From DAOUCV01 sp034432095 (lineage in GTDB: Bacteria; Chloroflexota; Dehalococcoidia; Dehalococcoidales; UBA2162): a stretch of DNA of 25,237 nt. The stretch covers positions 1 through 25,237 of the forward strand of contig DAOUCV010000099.1 of the NCBI GenBank assembly GCA_034432095.1. The letters run 5' to 3'. The notes beneath the pieces are model-generated. The model was not told the origin of the DNA. It was given only the letters and a program-made list of their open reading frames with translations, and made no database searches. Positions 1 through 7,665 of this stretch are shown here, one piece after another; position 1 is the first letter of the stretch; each line of letters begins with the position of its first letter. The position numbers and the translations under genes are program-made.

Positions 1-45
1 ATCTGGTCCATACATCCTCCTTTTTTCAGAAGGATGTAATATCCC

Positions 46-111
46 AGTCCAGTTTTGAACCATTAACAGTCTAACTTTCAAGCGTTAACAGTCTAATTTT
101 GAAAAATTAGT
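46..111. repeat. Three-copy 22-bp tandem repeat
   Basis: Three adjacent 22-bp units lie at 46-67, 68-89 and 90-111. Each begins AGTCYA, followed by a TTTNAA core; units 1 and 2 end in TTAAC and unit 3 in TTAGT. The 12-mer TTAACAGTCTAA occurs exactly at 63-74 and 85-96. The array ends about 20 bp before the -35 box at 132. It could be a regulator-binding array for the downstream promoter. It could also be the multiple terminal repeats of an IS21-type element lying to the left: on the - strand a GGAGG (16-20) precedes an ATG at 9-11 that opens a frame leaving the window. The repeat is directly visible; its role is inferred. Confidence 0.7.
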
Positions 112-131
112 AAGAATGCTCCAAAGCGCTC

Positions 132-160
132 TTGACAGCGGCGCAACAACAGGCTATTAT
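132..160 (+). promoter_or_regulatory. Sigma70-type promoter for the GYD-rdgB genes
   Basis: TTGACA (132-137) and TATTAT (155-160) are separated by 17 bp, a near-consensus promoter. The start of transcription would be near 167, giving a short leader before the ATG at 195. The TTG at 132 that opens a longer frame is this -35 box and cannot be a start codon on that transcript. Confidence 0.75.
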
Positions 161-194
161 AACAATCCATAATATTTGGCGAGGAGGTATCGAG

Positions 195-485
195 ATGGCA
201 ATCTATGTTATGCTTACCACCTTAACGGACGAAGGAAGAAAGACGGTAAAGAATAATCCGGAAAGGATCAAGGAAGTCAATAAGGAAGTCGAAGAGATGG
301 GGGGCAAGATACTTGCTCAGTACGCGGTGCTTGGTCCCTACGATTTCATCAACATTATAGAAGCCGTAGGCAATACCACGATAACTAAAATAGCTTTGGA
401 ACTGGGGTCTAGAGGCACTCTCCAGACGATGACTATGGCGGCTATACCCATCGACGACCTTATTCAGTCCTATAAGAAGAAATAA
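195..485 (+). CDS. GYD-domain protein
   Basis: A 96-residue protein with the pattern of the GYD family: it opens with MAIYVMLTTLTDEGRKT and continues with a helix and the signature LGPYDF around residues 50-55. Members are small, probably soluble, ferredoxin-fold proteins with no settled function. The ATG at 195 is chosen because GGAGG lies 7-12 bases upstream and the family normally starts directly with the first beta strand. A longer frame from TTG 132 would start inside the promoter. The stop is one base before the next frame, so the protein is probably co-transcribed with rdgB. The family call is good; the function is unknown. Confidence 0.8.
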   Translation: MAIYVMLTTLTDEGRKTVKNNPERIKEVNKEVEEMGGKILAQYAVLGPYDFINIIEAVGNTTITKIALELGSRGTLQTMTMAAIPIDDLIQSYKKK

Positions 486-486
486 C

Positions 487-1131
487 TTGCTTGTCCATCT
501 TCCTGTGGGTGGTAAGCTTCTCCTGGCGACAAACAACCAGGGCAAAATTCGGGAGTATAAAAGTCTCCTTAAAACCATTCCTCTTGAGCTGGTTACCTTG
601 GCTGATGAGGGTATCACTACCGTAGTTGATGAAGTGGGAGAAAGCCTGGAAGAGAACGCCAGGCTGAAAGCAACATTTTTAGCTGCGGAGAGTAAGCTAT
701 TGACATTGGCTGATGATTCCGGGTTAGAGGTTGATGCCTTAGGCGGTGAGCCTGGTCGGTTATCGGCTCGTTATGCTGGTGAAGGTGCTTCCGACCGGGA
801 AAGGGTTAGATACTTACTGGCGCGGCTGGAGAATGTGCCGTGGCAGAAGCGTTCTGCCCGCTTCCGGTGTGTTATTGCTCTGGCTACGCCTGGCGGAAGG
901 GTAGAGCTTTGTTCTGGTGAGTGTCGGGGTTTTATAACCTTTGAACCAAAGGGGGAACAGGGCTTTGGCTATGACCCCATCTTTTATCTTCCTGAGCTAG
1001 GTAAGACAATGGCTGAGCTACCTCTGGAAGTAAAAAATCGGGTTAGCCATCGAGGGCAGGCTGCCAGAAGGGTGCTCGAACTGCTGCAGAAACAGTATTT
1101 GAACTTCGAGAAAAACGACCATCAACCTTGA
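487..1131 (+). CDS. rdgB: RdgB/HAM1 family XTP/dITP diphosphatase
   Basis: The protein hydrolyses non-canonical purine nucleoside triphosphates (XTP, dITP, ITP) to monophosphates and pyrophosphate, keeping deaminated purines out of DNA and RNA. Seen here: the N-terminal substrate loop LLATNNQGKIREY, the catalytic block DDSGLEVDALGG, the motif GFGYDPIF, and the C-terminal SHRGQAARR helix, all in the family order. At 214 residues it is slightly longer than the usual 190-205. The TTG start at 487 directly follows the GYD stop. An in-frame GTG at 505 would remove six residues and fits the family N-terminus about as well, so the start is uncertain. It probably shares the promoter at 132. About 13 residues at the C-terminus extend past the core. 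Confidence 0.92.
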   Translation: MLVHLPVGGKLLLATNNQGKIREYKSLLKTIPLELVTLADEGITTVVDEVGESLEENARLKATFLAAESKLLTLADDSGLEVDALGGEPGRLSARYAGEGASDRERVRYLLARLENVPWQKRSARFRCVIALATPGGRVELCSGECRGFITFEPKGEQGFGYDPIFYLPELGKTMAELPLEVKNRVSHRGQAARRVLELLQKQYLNFEKNDHQP

Positions 1132-1188
1132 AGAAGTTATATTGTTTGGTATATACTACTTCACCACCATGACATTGGAGGATGAGCC

Positions 1189-2322
1189 ATGAAGTTATCA
1201 TGTCTTCAGGGGAATTTAAGTCGGGGGCTAGGCATAGTCGGGAGGGCGGTAGCTACCAGAACCACCCTGCCCATCACCAATAACGTTCTCTTAGCTACAG
1301 ACCAGTCACGACTCAAGCTTGTAGCTACCAACCTGGAAATGGCTATTAGCTACTGGATTGGGGCTAAAGTCGAGGAAGAGGGAACGATTACCGTACCCGC
1401 CCGCCTTCTCACCGAGTTTGTTAACTCCCTGCCTAATGATAAGATTGACATTACTCTTTCCCCGCGGATTAAGACACTGGGACTAAAGTGTGCCCGATTT
1501 GAGGCGCGAATCAGCGGGGTTGATGCCAAGGATTTTCCGCCAATACCTACCGTTGATGAAGGCATTGCTACCAAGGTTGAAGTAGAAGCCCTTCGCCAGG
1601 GAATCACCCAGGTTGCTTTTGCGGCGGCTTCGGAGGAATCCCGCCCGGTCCTGACCGGTGTTGATGCCCAGTTTGATAAAGACTTGCTGACCCTGGCCGC
1701 GGCTGACGGTTTTAGATTAGCCGTATATAAGCTATCTCTCGCAATTCCGGTTGACCAGAAGACTGAGGTTATTATTCCGGCACGAACCCTGACCGAGCTA
1801 AACCGGCTTATGGCTGACGGAGGAGAGACAGTTGACATAACAGTAAATCCCAATAAAAGCCAGGTTCTATTTCGCTTGAAGGATACTGAGCTGGTGTCTC
1901 AGCTTGTTCAGGGGACTTTCCCCCAGTATGCCCAGCTGATTCCCAAGAGTTACAATACCCGAGTAATAGTTGATGTTGCTGAGTTCTTGAGGGCAACCAA
2001 GACAGCCTCAATATTTGCCCGTGATGGTAGTGGCATTGTCCGCCTGATGGTGACAGCGGGTAGTGAGCTAACCCCGGGCAAACTAACGGTTTCAGCTCGC
2101 TCTGAGGAAATAGGTGATGATGTTGGCGAGATTGATGCCACTGTTGAGGGGGAAGAGGCAAAGATTGCCTTTAACGGTAAGTATCTGATTGATGTACTGA
2201 GTGTGCTTCGTGAGCCACAGGTGGCGCTGGAGACAACCAGCCCATCGAGCCCCGGCGTTATCCGCCCGGTAGGAGTGGACAACTACGTCCACGTCGTCAT
2301 GCCGATGTTTGTTCAGTGGTAA
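1189..2322 (+). CDS. dnaN: DNA polymerase III beta sliding clamp
   Basis: This is the ring-shaped processivity clamp that tethers the replicative polymerase to DNA. At 377 residues it has the usual three-domain length. Recognisable family segments include TTLPITNNVLL near residue 25, the SLPNDKI turn, SRPVLTGV near residue 150, TLAAADGFRLAVYK in domain II, and the C-terminal PVGVDNYVHVVMPM that contributes to the partner-binding pocket. The end is FVQW instead of the common MRL/MRI, a small departure at a position where ligand-binding residues sit. GGAGG at 1177-1181 is seven bases before the ATG. No dnaA or replication origin is visible nearby, so the gene is apart from the classical dnaA-dnaN locus. 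Confidence 0.95.
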   Translation: MKLSCLQGNLSRGLGIVGRAVATRTTLPITNNVLLATDQSRLKLVATNLEMAISYWIGAKVEEEGTITVPARLLTEFVNSLPNDKIDITLSPRIKTLGLKCARFEARISGVDAKDFPPIPTVDEGIATKVEVEALRQGITQVAFAAASEESRPVLTGVDAQFDKDLLTLAAADGFRLAVYKLSLAIPVDQKTEVIIPARTLTELNRLMADGGETVDITVNPNKSQVLFRLKDTELVSQLVQGTFPQYAQLIPKSYNTRVIVDVAEFLRATKTASIFARDGSGIVRLMVTAGSELTPGKLTVSARSEEIGDDVGEIDATVEGEEAKIAFNGKYLIDVLSVLREPQVALETTSPSSPGVIRPVGVDNYVHVVMPMFVQW

Positions 2323-2341
2323 CTAAGTCCACGAGGATGAA

Positions 2342-3502
2342 ATGGATAATGAGAGCCGAATCTACCGGGACTTACAAGAACATCTGGATGGAGCCCCGGT
2401 TGGCTTCCCGCCGACGGAATCCGGTGCGGATATTCGGTTTCTGAAACACCTCTTCACTCCGGAAGAAGCAAAAGTAGCCATCCAACTTTCTACGATAAAG
2501 CTGGAGCCAATAAAGCGTATTTACCGCCGTGTCAAAAAAAGCGGGCTCTCAATCTCTATCGAAGAGCTAAAGCAGATATTAGACCGAATGGTGTATAAGG
2601 GAACTATTCTGGCGTACCGAGAAGGTTATTCCGAGACGCATTATAAAAATGCCGGGGTCTCCGCTGGCGGGATGTACGATTTTCAGGTGAACCGGCTCAC
2701 CAAAGAACTAATCGACGACTTTCAGCAATACCACCGTGAATCATTTGCCAGGGTCGAGACTACCGGCGTGGTGAGGGTTCCCCAGCTACGCACTATCCCG
2801 GTAGAGAAGAGTATCCCTGTCCCTGAAAAATTCAAAATCAGCACCTATGACAATGTCAGGCATCTTATTGAAAATGTCCCTGGCCCAATTGCCGTGGCTA
2901 ACTGCATCTGTCGGCAAGACAAGGACCTGCAGGGCAAGAGTTGTAAATACAGTGATATTCGTGAGACCTGTCTACAGATTGGACCGGACCATGCCCGACA
3001 GTACGTTGATATGGGCATCGGTCGTTATATCACGAAAGAGGAAGCCTTTGACATACTGGAGAAAGCCCAGGAAGCAGGATTTATCCTCCAGCCAGAAAAC
3101 TCGCAGCGCCCGGAAGCTATCTGCATCTGTTGTGGAGACTGTTGCGGACTTTTGAGCGCAGTGTTGAAATCTCCCCGCCCGGCAGACCTCTACGCCACTA
3201 ATTATTATGTTGAAGTCAATCCTGAATTATGCAGGGGTTGTGGAGTCTGTATTAAACGATGCCAGTTAGAAGCTCGAGCCATAGTCAACGGTATAGCTAC
3301 CGTCAATCTCGACCGTTGCATCGGCTGTGGGAATTGTGTTGTAACCTGTGAAGCAAATGCCAGCCAGCTACGTAAGAAGGAAAAGGAATTGGTGCCCCCG
3401 AGGAACAAAGACGCCACTTATATGAAGATTATGTCCCGGAAAGTGGGCAAATGGAATATGCTTAAATTAAGACTGAAGATGCTGCTGGGATTAAGGGTCT
3501 AA
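2342..3502 (+). CDS. Cys-rich 4Fe-4S ferredoxin-domain protein
   Basis: A 386-residue soluble protein. Residues about 40-95 look like a winged-helix-type segment (many charged helices, then MVYKGTIL). Residues 180-270 carry a Cys cluster: C188, C190, C201, C210, then CICCGDCC at 261-268. Residues 290-340 hold two classic ferredoxin motifs, CRGCGVCIKRC (297-307) and CIGCGNCVVTC (326-336), each CxxCxxCxxxC and so predicted to bind a [4Fe-4S] cluster. The C-terminus is basic. The order resembles redox proteins of anaerobes that pair a DNA-binding-like domain with ferredoxin modules. The specific partner or reaction is not known. GAGGA lies just before the ATG. It follows dnaN by 19 bp and may be co-transcribed with it. 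Confidence 0.75.
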   Translation: MDNESRIYRDLQEHLDGAPVGFPPTESGADIRFLKHLFTPEEAKVAIQLSTIKLEPIKRIYRRVKKSGLSISIEELKQILDRMVYKGTILAYREGYSETHYKNAGVSAGGMYDFQVNRLTKELIDDFQQYHRESFARVETTGVVRVPQLRTIPVEKSIPVPEKFKISTYDNVRHLIENVPGPIAVANCICRQDKDLQGKSCKYSDIRETCLQIGPDHARQYVDMGIGRYITKEEAFDILEKAQEAGFILQPENSQRPEAICICCGDCCGLLSAVLKSPRPADLYATNYYVEVNPELCRGCGVCIKRCQLEARAIVNGIATVNLDRCIGCGNCVVTCEANASQLRKKEKELVPPRNKDATYMKIMSRKVGKWNMLKLRLKMLLGLRV

Positions 3503-3537
3503 TCCTGACCTTTGGATTTAACTCCCATTGTCGCCAT

Positions 3538-3879
3538 TTATTCAATCTCGATGCTCTCAATATATAGGTCACGCCCTGATATTATTTCTACCGCTCGCTC
3601 TTGGCAATTAGGGCAGGTCCAGTTGTGGTTGGTTGGTGAGAAAACAGTGCTACATTTGTGGCAGCGCAACTGAATTGGTGGGTGGCGGAAGGAAAGGCTG
3701 GCTTGAGCGGCGATAGTATCCCTGCTCAAGAAGCCAAAATAGAACTCAACACACTCGTCAACAACGCCCGAGAGTTCGCCAACGACCAGGTTAATTTTTG
3801 AAACCCGACTGGCTTTCGCTTCCTTGGCTCTTTCCAGTACGATAGACAGAATATTTTCCGTAATACTAAGTTCGTGCAA
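3538..3879 (-). CDS. hypA: Hydrogenase maturation nickel metallochaperone HypA
   Basis: HypA delivers nickel, with HypB, to [NiFe]-hydrogenase precursors. The 113-residue protein starts MHELSITENIL; His2 and Glu3 of this N-terminus form the nickel site. A zinc site is formed by C73, C76, C89 and C92 (RCHKC and CPNC). Because His2 is essential, the start must be the TTG at 3877-3879, even though TTG is a weak start codon. The gene is alone here: no hypB, hypC-F or hydrogenase genes flank it. A perfect promoter lies at 3898-3926, so it forms its own transcript, divergent from tlyA. The stop is 35 bp from the stop of the convergent ferredoxin-like gene, with no clear terminator between. Confidence 0.93.
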   Translation of the reverse strand: MHELSITENILSIVLERAKEAKASRVSKINLVVGELSGVVDECVEFYFGFLSRDTIAAQASLSFRHPPIQLRCHKCSTVFSPTNHNWTCPNCQERAVEIISGRDLYIESIEIE

Positions 3880-3897
3880 CTTATTACCTGAGCCCAG

Positions 3898-3926
3898 ATT
3901 ATAGTTTGCCTGAAGGGTGTAGTCAA
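3898..3926 (-). promoter_or_regulatory. Promoter of hypA
   Basis: Read on the - strand, TTGACT (3926-3921), a 17-bp spacer and a perfect TATAAT (3903-3898) form a strong sigma70-type promoter. The predicted start near 3891 leaves a leader of about 12 nt before the TTG codon, with AGGT as the only Shine-Dalgarno-like sequence. Confidence 0.8.
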
Positions 3927-3995
3927 ACTTTCACTGGCAGGCTTTCTGTGGTAGGATGTTTTTAAGCCTGCATTGTGAGTTGTGGAGGTTGGCAA

Positions 3996-4721
3996 TTGAC
4001 CAAGCGGCGGGTTGATACCTTGCTGGTGGAGAGAGGACTGGTAGAGAGCCGGAGCAAGGCTCAGGCATTGATCATGGCCGGGGAGGTAATGGTGGATGGG
4101 AAAACGGTTACCAAGTCAGGGACCTTGGTAACTGAGGAGGCGGCAATCACCGTAATTGAACCTCCTCCTTTTATTGGTCGTGGCGGTCTCAAGCTTGATT
4201 ATGCCCTCGACCGGTTTCAGCTTGATGTCTCATCCAAGGTAGTGGCTGATGTTGGGGCATCGACTGGTGGGTTTACTGATTGCCTGCTCAAGCGAGGGGC
4301 AAGCCGGGTGTATGCCATCGATGTTGGCTATGGGCAGTTGGATTACCGCCTGAGACAGGACTCACGAGTGGTGGTTATGGAAAGGGTGAACGCCCGTTAC
4401 CCCATCACTCTACCCGAGAAGGTGGATTTAGCCACGATAGATGTCTCCTTTATCTCGGTAGAGAAGATAATACCGTCTGTGGCTCAACTGGTGAAACAGG
4501 GTGGCAATTTGGTGGTGCTTATCAAACCCCAATTTGAAGCCAGAAGAAGGGAAGTAGGCAAAGGGGGAGTAATTAAGCAGCCGGGAGTGCATGCCAGGGT
4601 TCTGGGACGGTTTATCGTCTGGGCGATAGAGCACAGCTTCAGGCTGAGGGGACTGATAGCTTCGCCTATTTTGGGTGCCTCCGGGAACAGAGAGTTCTTT
4701 GTACTACTTAAATTGACATAA
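3996..4721 (+). CDS. tlyA: TlyA-family rRNA 2'-O-methyltransferase
   Basis: TlyA proteins 2'-O-methylate cytidines in rRNA (C1409 of 16S and/or C1920 of 23S in mycobacteria); older annotations call them hemolysins. The 241-residue protein has an N-terminal S4 RNA-binding domain (RVDTLLVERGL, then SRSKAQALIMAGEVMVDG), the linker PPFIGRGGLKLDYAL, and an FtsJ-type Rossmann methyltransferase with the SAM loop ADVGASTGGFTDCLL and the LIKPQFEA strand carrying the catalytic-type Lys. The TTG at 3996 is preferred because GGAGG (3984-3988) is seven bases upstream; a GTG at 3975 in the same frame would place that sequence inside the gene. It is divergent from hypA. A weak TTTCAC-17-TAGGAT at 3929-3957 could be its promoter. 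Confidence 0.9.
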   Translation: MTKRRVDTLLVERGLVESRSKAQALIMAGEVMVDGKTVTKSGTLVTEEAAITVIEPPPFIGRGGLKLDYALDRFQLDVSSKVVADVGASTGGFTDCLLKRGASRVYAIDVGYGQLDYRLRQDSRVVVMERVNARYPITLPEKVDLATIDVSFISVEKIIPSVAQLVKQGGNLVVLIKPQFEARRREVGKGGVIKQPGVHARVLGRFIVWAIEHSFRLRGLIASPILGASGNREFFVLLKLT

Positions 4722-4785
4722 TATTTCGGTAGCGGGTAGGGTCAGTGCTGGTGGTTGGCTGATAAGCAGGCTGATATGCAGTCGT

Positions 4786-4815
4786 TTGACTGAGAGGTGT
4801 AGAATTGTCTATAAT
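4786..4815 (+). promoter_or_regulatory. Promoter of purF
   Basis: TTGACT (4786-4791) and a perfect TATAAT (4810-4815) with an 18-bp spacer. Transcription should begin near 4822, at or after the ATG at 4821, which bears on the choice of the purF start. This makes purF and the following acyl-CoA synthetase gene a transcription unit separate from tlyA. Confidence 0.8.
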
Positions 4816-4838
4816 TAATAATGGTGAGGCGAGCAGGT

Positions 4839-6254
4839 TTGCATGAGTGTTGTGCTGTTGTTGGTATTTATGCCTTCAATGAGGATGTAGCTCGTCTTAC
4901 CTTTTTTGCTTTATTCGCCCTTCAGCACCGTGGTCAGGAGAGCAGCGGTATTGCTACCGCTGACGGCAAGAGGTTCCAGGTCTATACCAGAATGGGCTTG
5001 GTAACCCAGGTGTTCAACGAGGACTGCTTAAAACAGCTCACCGGGCATATTGCCATTGGGCATAATCGGTACTCCACCAGTGGTTCCAGCCGCATAAGCA
5101 ATGCTCAGCCCATTATGGTGGGTGAGGGTCCAAATACTATTGCTATAGCCCACAACGGGAATATCGTTAATGCTGTTCACCTGTATGAAGAGCTCTCTGA
5201 GCAGGGGTATACTTTCCGCAGCACATCAGATACCGAGGTTATCGCTAGTCTAATTATTTCCTCCACTGAGAAAGAATGGGTGGACAAGATAAGATATGCC
5301 ATGCATCGGCTTCAGGGAGTATATTCTCTAACTGTGATGACCAAGGACCGGTTGTTTGGAGTTCGTGACCCTCTGGGGGTGCGTCCTCTATGCATGGGGA
5401 GTATTAATGGGGGCTGGATTATAGCTTCAGAAACTTGCGCCCTCGACCATATCGGCGCCAAATTCATCCGAGAAATTGAACCGGGCGAGATAATTTCTAT
5501 CGGTGAAAATGGTATTGAAAGCTATCGTGAGGAGGGGAAAAGGAGAGCCATATGCATCTTTGAATATATTTACTTTGCTCGTCCGGATAGCGCCATTAAT
5601 GGGCGGTTAATTTATCCCGCGCGGCAAGCTATGGGAGCAGGACTAGCCGATGAGTACCCTGTGGATGCCGATTTAGTAATGGGAGTGCCTGATTCAGCTA
5701 CCGCCGCTGGCAGTGGTTACGCTCTCCGGTCAGGGATACCTTTAGTTGAGGGACTGATTAAGAACCGTTATGTCGGGCGTACCTTTATTGAACCTGACCA
5801 GCGAATCAGAGACCTCGGGGTTAAACTGAAATTTAACCCTCTGCCCCAGGTGCTGGAGGGTAAGCGGGTAGTTTTAGTTGATGATAGCATTGTTCGTGGC
5901 ACCACCACTCCTCAGGTAATAAGGCTAGTAAGAAAAGCCGGGGCTAAAGAAGTGCATATGCGAATCTGTGCCCCACCTATCCGTTATCCCTGTTTCTTTG
6001 GTGTGGATATGGCTACTTACCAGGAGTTAATAGCTGCCCGAAAGACTGTCTCTGAGGTTAGAGACTTTATCGGTGCCGATTCACTGGGTTACCTGAGTAT
6101 TGATGGCTTAATTAAGGCGGTGGCTCTACCCAAGGATGTTTTTTGTCTGGCTTGTTTTACCGGCGATTACCCGATACCGGTCCAGATTGATATGGATAAA
6201 CTGGCACTGGAGTCTATGCTGGCGGGCAAACAGTCTACCCCTGACATAAGGTAG
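4839..6254 (+). CDS. purF: Amidophosphoribosyltransferase (Fe-S type)
   Basis: PurF makes 5-phosphoribosylamine from PRPP and glutamine, the first committed step of purine synthesis. The N-terminal glutaminase domain starts ECCAVVGIY; the second Cys aligns with the catalytic N-terminal Cys that is exposed after propeptide removal. HRGQESSGI and HNGNIVNA follow. The phosphoribosyltransferase domain carries the PRPP loop VVLVDDSIVRGTTTP. Cys residues in ICIFEYIYFARPDS, RYPCFFGVD and CLACFTGDYP match the four [4Fe-4S] ligands of the Bacillus subtilis enzyme, so this is the cluster-containing, oxygen-sensitive type. The ATG at 4821 sits on the predicted transcription start and has no ribosome site. 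TTG 4839, with GGTGAGG nine bases upstream, is preferred (471 residues). The next gene starts 7 bp after the stop. Confidence 0.95.
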   Translation: MHECCAVVGIYAFNEDVARLTFFALFALQHRGQESSGIATADGKRFQVYTRMGLVTQVFNEDCLKQLTGHIAIGHNRYSTSGSSRISNAQPIMVGEGPNTIAIAHNGNIVNAVHLYEELSEQGYTFRSTSDTEVIASLIISSTEKEWVDKIRYAMHRLQGVYSLTVMTKDRLFGVRDPLGVRPLCMGSINGGWIIASETCALDHIGAKFIREIEPGEIISIGENGIESYREEGKRRAICIFEYIYFARPDSAINGRLIYPARQAMGAGLADEYPVDADLVMGVPDSATAAGSGYALRSGIPLVEGLIKNRYVGRTFIEPDQRIRDLGVKLKFNPLPQVLEGKRVVLVDDSIVRGTTTPQVIRLVRKAGAKEVHMRICAPPIRYPCFFGVDMATYQELIAARKTVSEVRDFIGADSLGYLSIDGLIKAVALPKDVFCLACFTGDYPIPVQIDMDKLALESMLAGKQSTPDIR

Positions 6255-6261
6255 TACGAAG

Positions 6262-7665
6262 TTGAAAGTAGATTTCGCTAAGTTAGACAGGGCTTTTAAT
6301 CCTCAGTGTTTGGTCGTGGTGGGAGGCAGTCCCCAAAGTCTCTGGCTCCGTGACCAGCGTAACTTCAAGGGGAGACTTTATTCTGTCCAGGTCAACCCCG
6401 AAACAGCCAAGGATATCGAAGCCTCGGGAATAAAAAACTATACCAGCCTTTTAGATATTCCGGAACCTATCGACTTGGTGATTGTGTCTGTTCCCCGGGA
6501 GGCGGCGCTTAAAGTTTTAGAGGACTGCGTTCGTAAGGAGGTAGCGGCCGCCCATTTCTTTACTGCCGGCTTTTCCGAGACTGATACCGAGGAAGGGATA
6601 AGGCTGGAGCGCTTGCTCACTGAGATGGCAGAACGGGCAAACTTCCACCTCATTGGGCCCAACTGTATGGGAATCTACAATCCTAAGATTGGGTTAGGGC
6701 AGATAGTGTGGCCCTATACCGGCTTTGCGGCGCCGGTGGCTTTCATCTCGCAAAGCGGCACCCATGCTACTACCTTTGGTCAGCAGGCGCATCTACAGGG
6801 AATAGACATCAACAAGTCAGTGAGCTTCGGCAACGGAATAGTGCTTGATTCCCCCGATTACCTTGAGTACTTTGGTCAGGACCCGGAGATTAAGGTCATT
6901 GGCATGTACCTGGAGGGGGTGAAGGACGGGAAACGGTTCCTTAAGGTGTTGAAAGAGGTATCTGCTCGGAAACCGGTGGTGATATGGAAGGGGGGGAGGA
7001 CAGAAGCGGGAGAACGGGCGATTGCTTCGCATACCGGCTCTCTAGCAGTATCCCGGGAAATATGGGATGCGGCGGTCAGACAGTGTGGGGCAGTAAAAGT
7101 AGCCAGCATGGAGGAACTCATTGACACCCTGAAAGCTCTCCTGTATCTTCCGCCAGTCCATGGTGACAGGGTGGGTATAGCTGGAGGGTCAGGAGGGCAA
7201 TCAGTAGCTATCGCTGATGTTTTTGCTGAAGCCGGGCTCAGGGTACCCCTGCTTACCCGAGAATCCTATGATGAGTTAGCCACATTTCTTACTCTGATAG
7301 GTGGTGGTTATCGTAACCCTATAGACACAGGCAACTTTCACAATCTCGGTCAAATAAAACGCGTCATGGAAGTTCTTGAGCGGGATGCCAATGTAGATAA
7401 CCTGGTGCTGTTGACTGGTACTCGCTGGGGTAGCATGAAAACACTCGAGAGTGAGATTGATACCTTGGGCGATATTAGAGAGAAATCATCAAAACCGGTG
7501 ATGGCTATTGTATCTTTTTCTACCCCTGAAGAGATGCAGAGTGCCGCCGAGACTACTCAAAAATTCCAGAAAAGAGGCGTCCCCGCATTTCCTTCAATTG
7601 AGCGGGGAGCCCGTGCCCTCAGAAATGCCCTGGACTATTACCGGCGTCAGAAGGGGATTATTTAG
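6262..7665 (+). CDS. ADP-forming acyl-CoA synthetase, alpha-type subunit
   Basis: The protein belongs to the succinyl-CoA-synthetase-like superfamily of NDP-forming acyl-CoA synthetases, which couple acyl-CoA cleavage to ATP or GTP formation. The 467 residues comprise an N-terminal CoA-binding Rossmann domain (LVVVGGSPQSLWLRD, LIGPNCMGIYNP near residue 130) and two flavodoxin-like ligase domains (AFISQSGTHATTFGQQ, then GRTEAGERAIASHTGSLA). The His in ASHTGSLA matches the phosphorylated histidine of the family. There is no ATP-grasp beta part in the protein or next door, so a partner must be encoded elsewhere or the protein has a different role. TTG start at 6262. It is co-directional with purF; no metabolic link is apparent. 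Its stop abuts the stop of the convergent acetyltransferase gene. Confidence 0.82.
   Translation: MKVDFAKLDRAFNPQCLVVVGGSPQSLWLRDQRNFKGRLYSVQVNPETAKDIEASGIKNYTSLLDIPEPIDLVIVSVPREAALKVLEDCVRKEVAAAHFFTAGFSETDTEEGIRLERLLTEMAERANFHLIGPNCMGIYNPKIGLGQIVWPYTGFAAPVAFISQSGTHATTFGQQAHLQGIDINKSVSFGNGIVLDSPDYLEYFGQDPEIKVIGMYLEGVKDGKRFLKVLKEVSARKPVVIWKGGRTEAGERAIASHTGSLAVSREIWDAAVRQCGAVKVASMEELIDTLKALLYLPPVHGDRVGIAGGSGGQSVAIADVFAEAGLRVPLLTRESYDELATFLTLIGGGYRNPIDTGNFHNLGQIKRVMEVLERDANVDNLVLLTGTRWGSMKTLESEIDTLGDIREKSSKPVMAIVSFSTPEEMQSAAETTQKFQKRGVPAFPSIERGARALRNALDYYRRQKGII

Noticed and set aside
121..130. 10-mer CCAAAGCGCT shared with 23031-23040
   Set aside because: Both copies are near promoters but sit at different places relative to them; a 10-base match in 25 kb can easily be chance.
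132..194. Extended GYD-protein frame from TTG 132
   Set aside because: The TTG is the -35 box of the promoter, the -10 is at 155-160, and the ATG at 195 has a good ribosome site.
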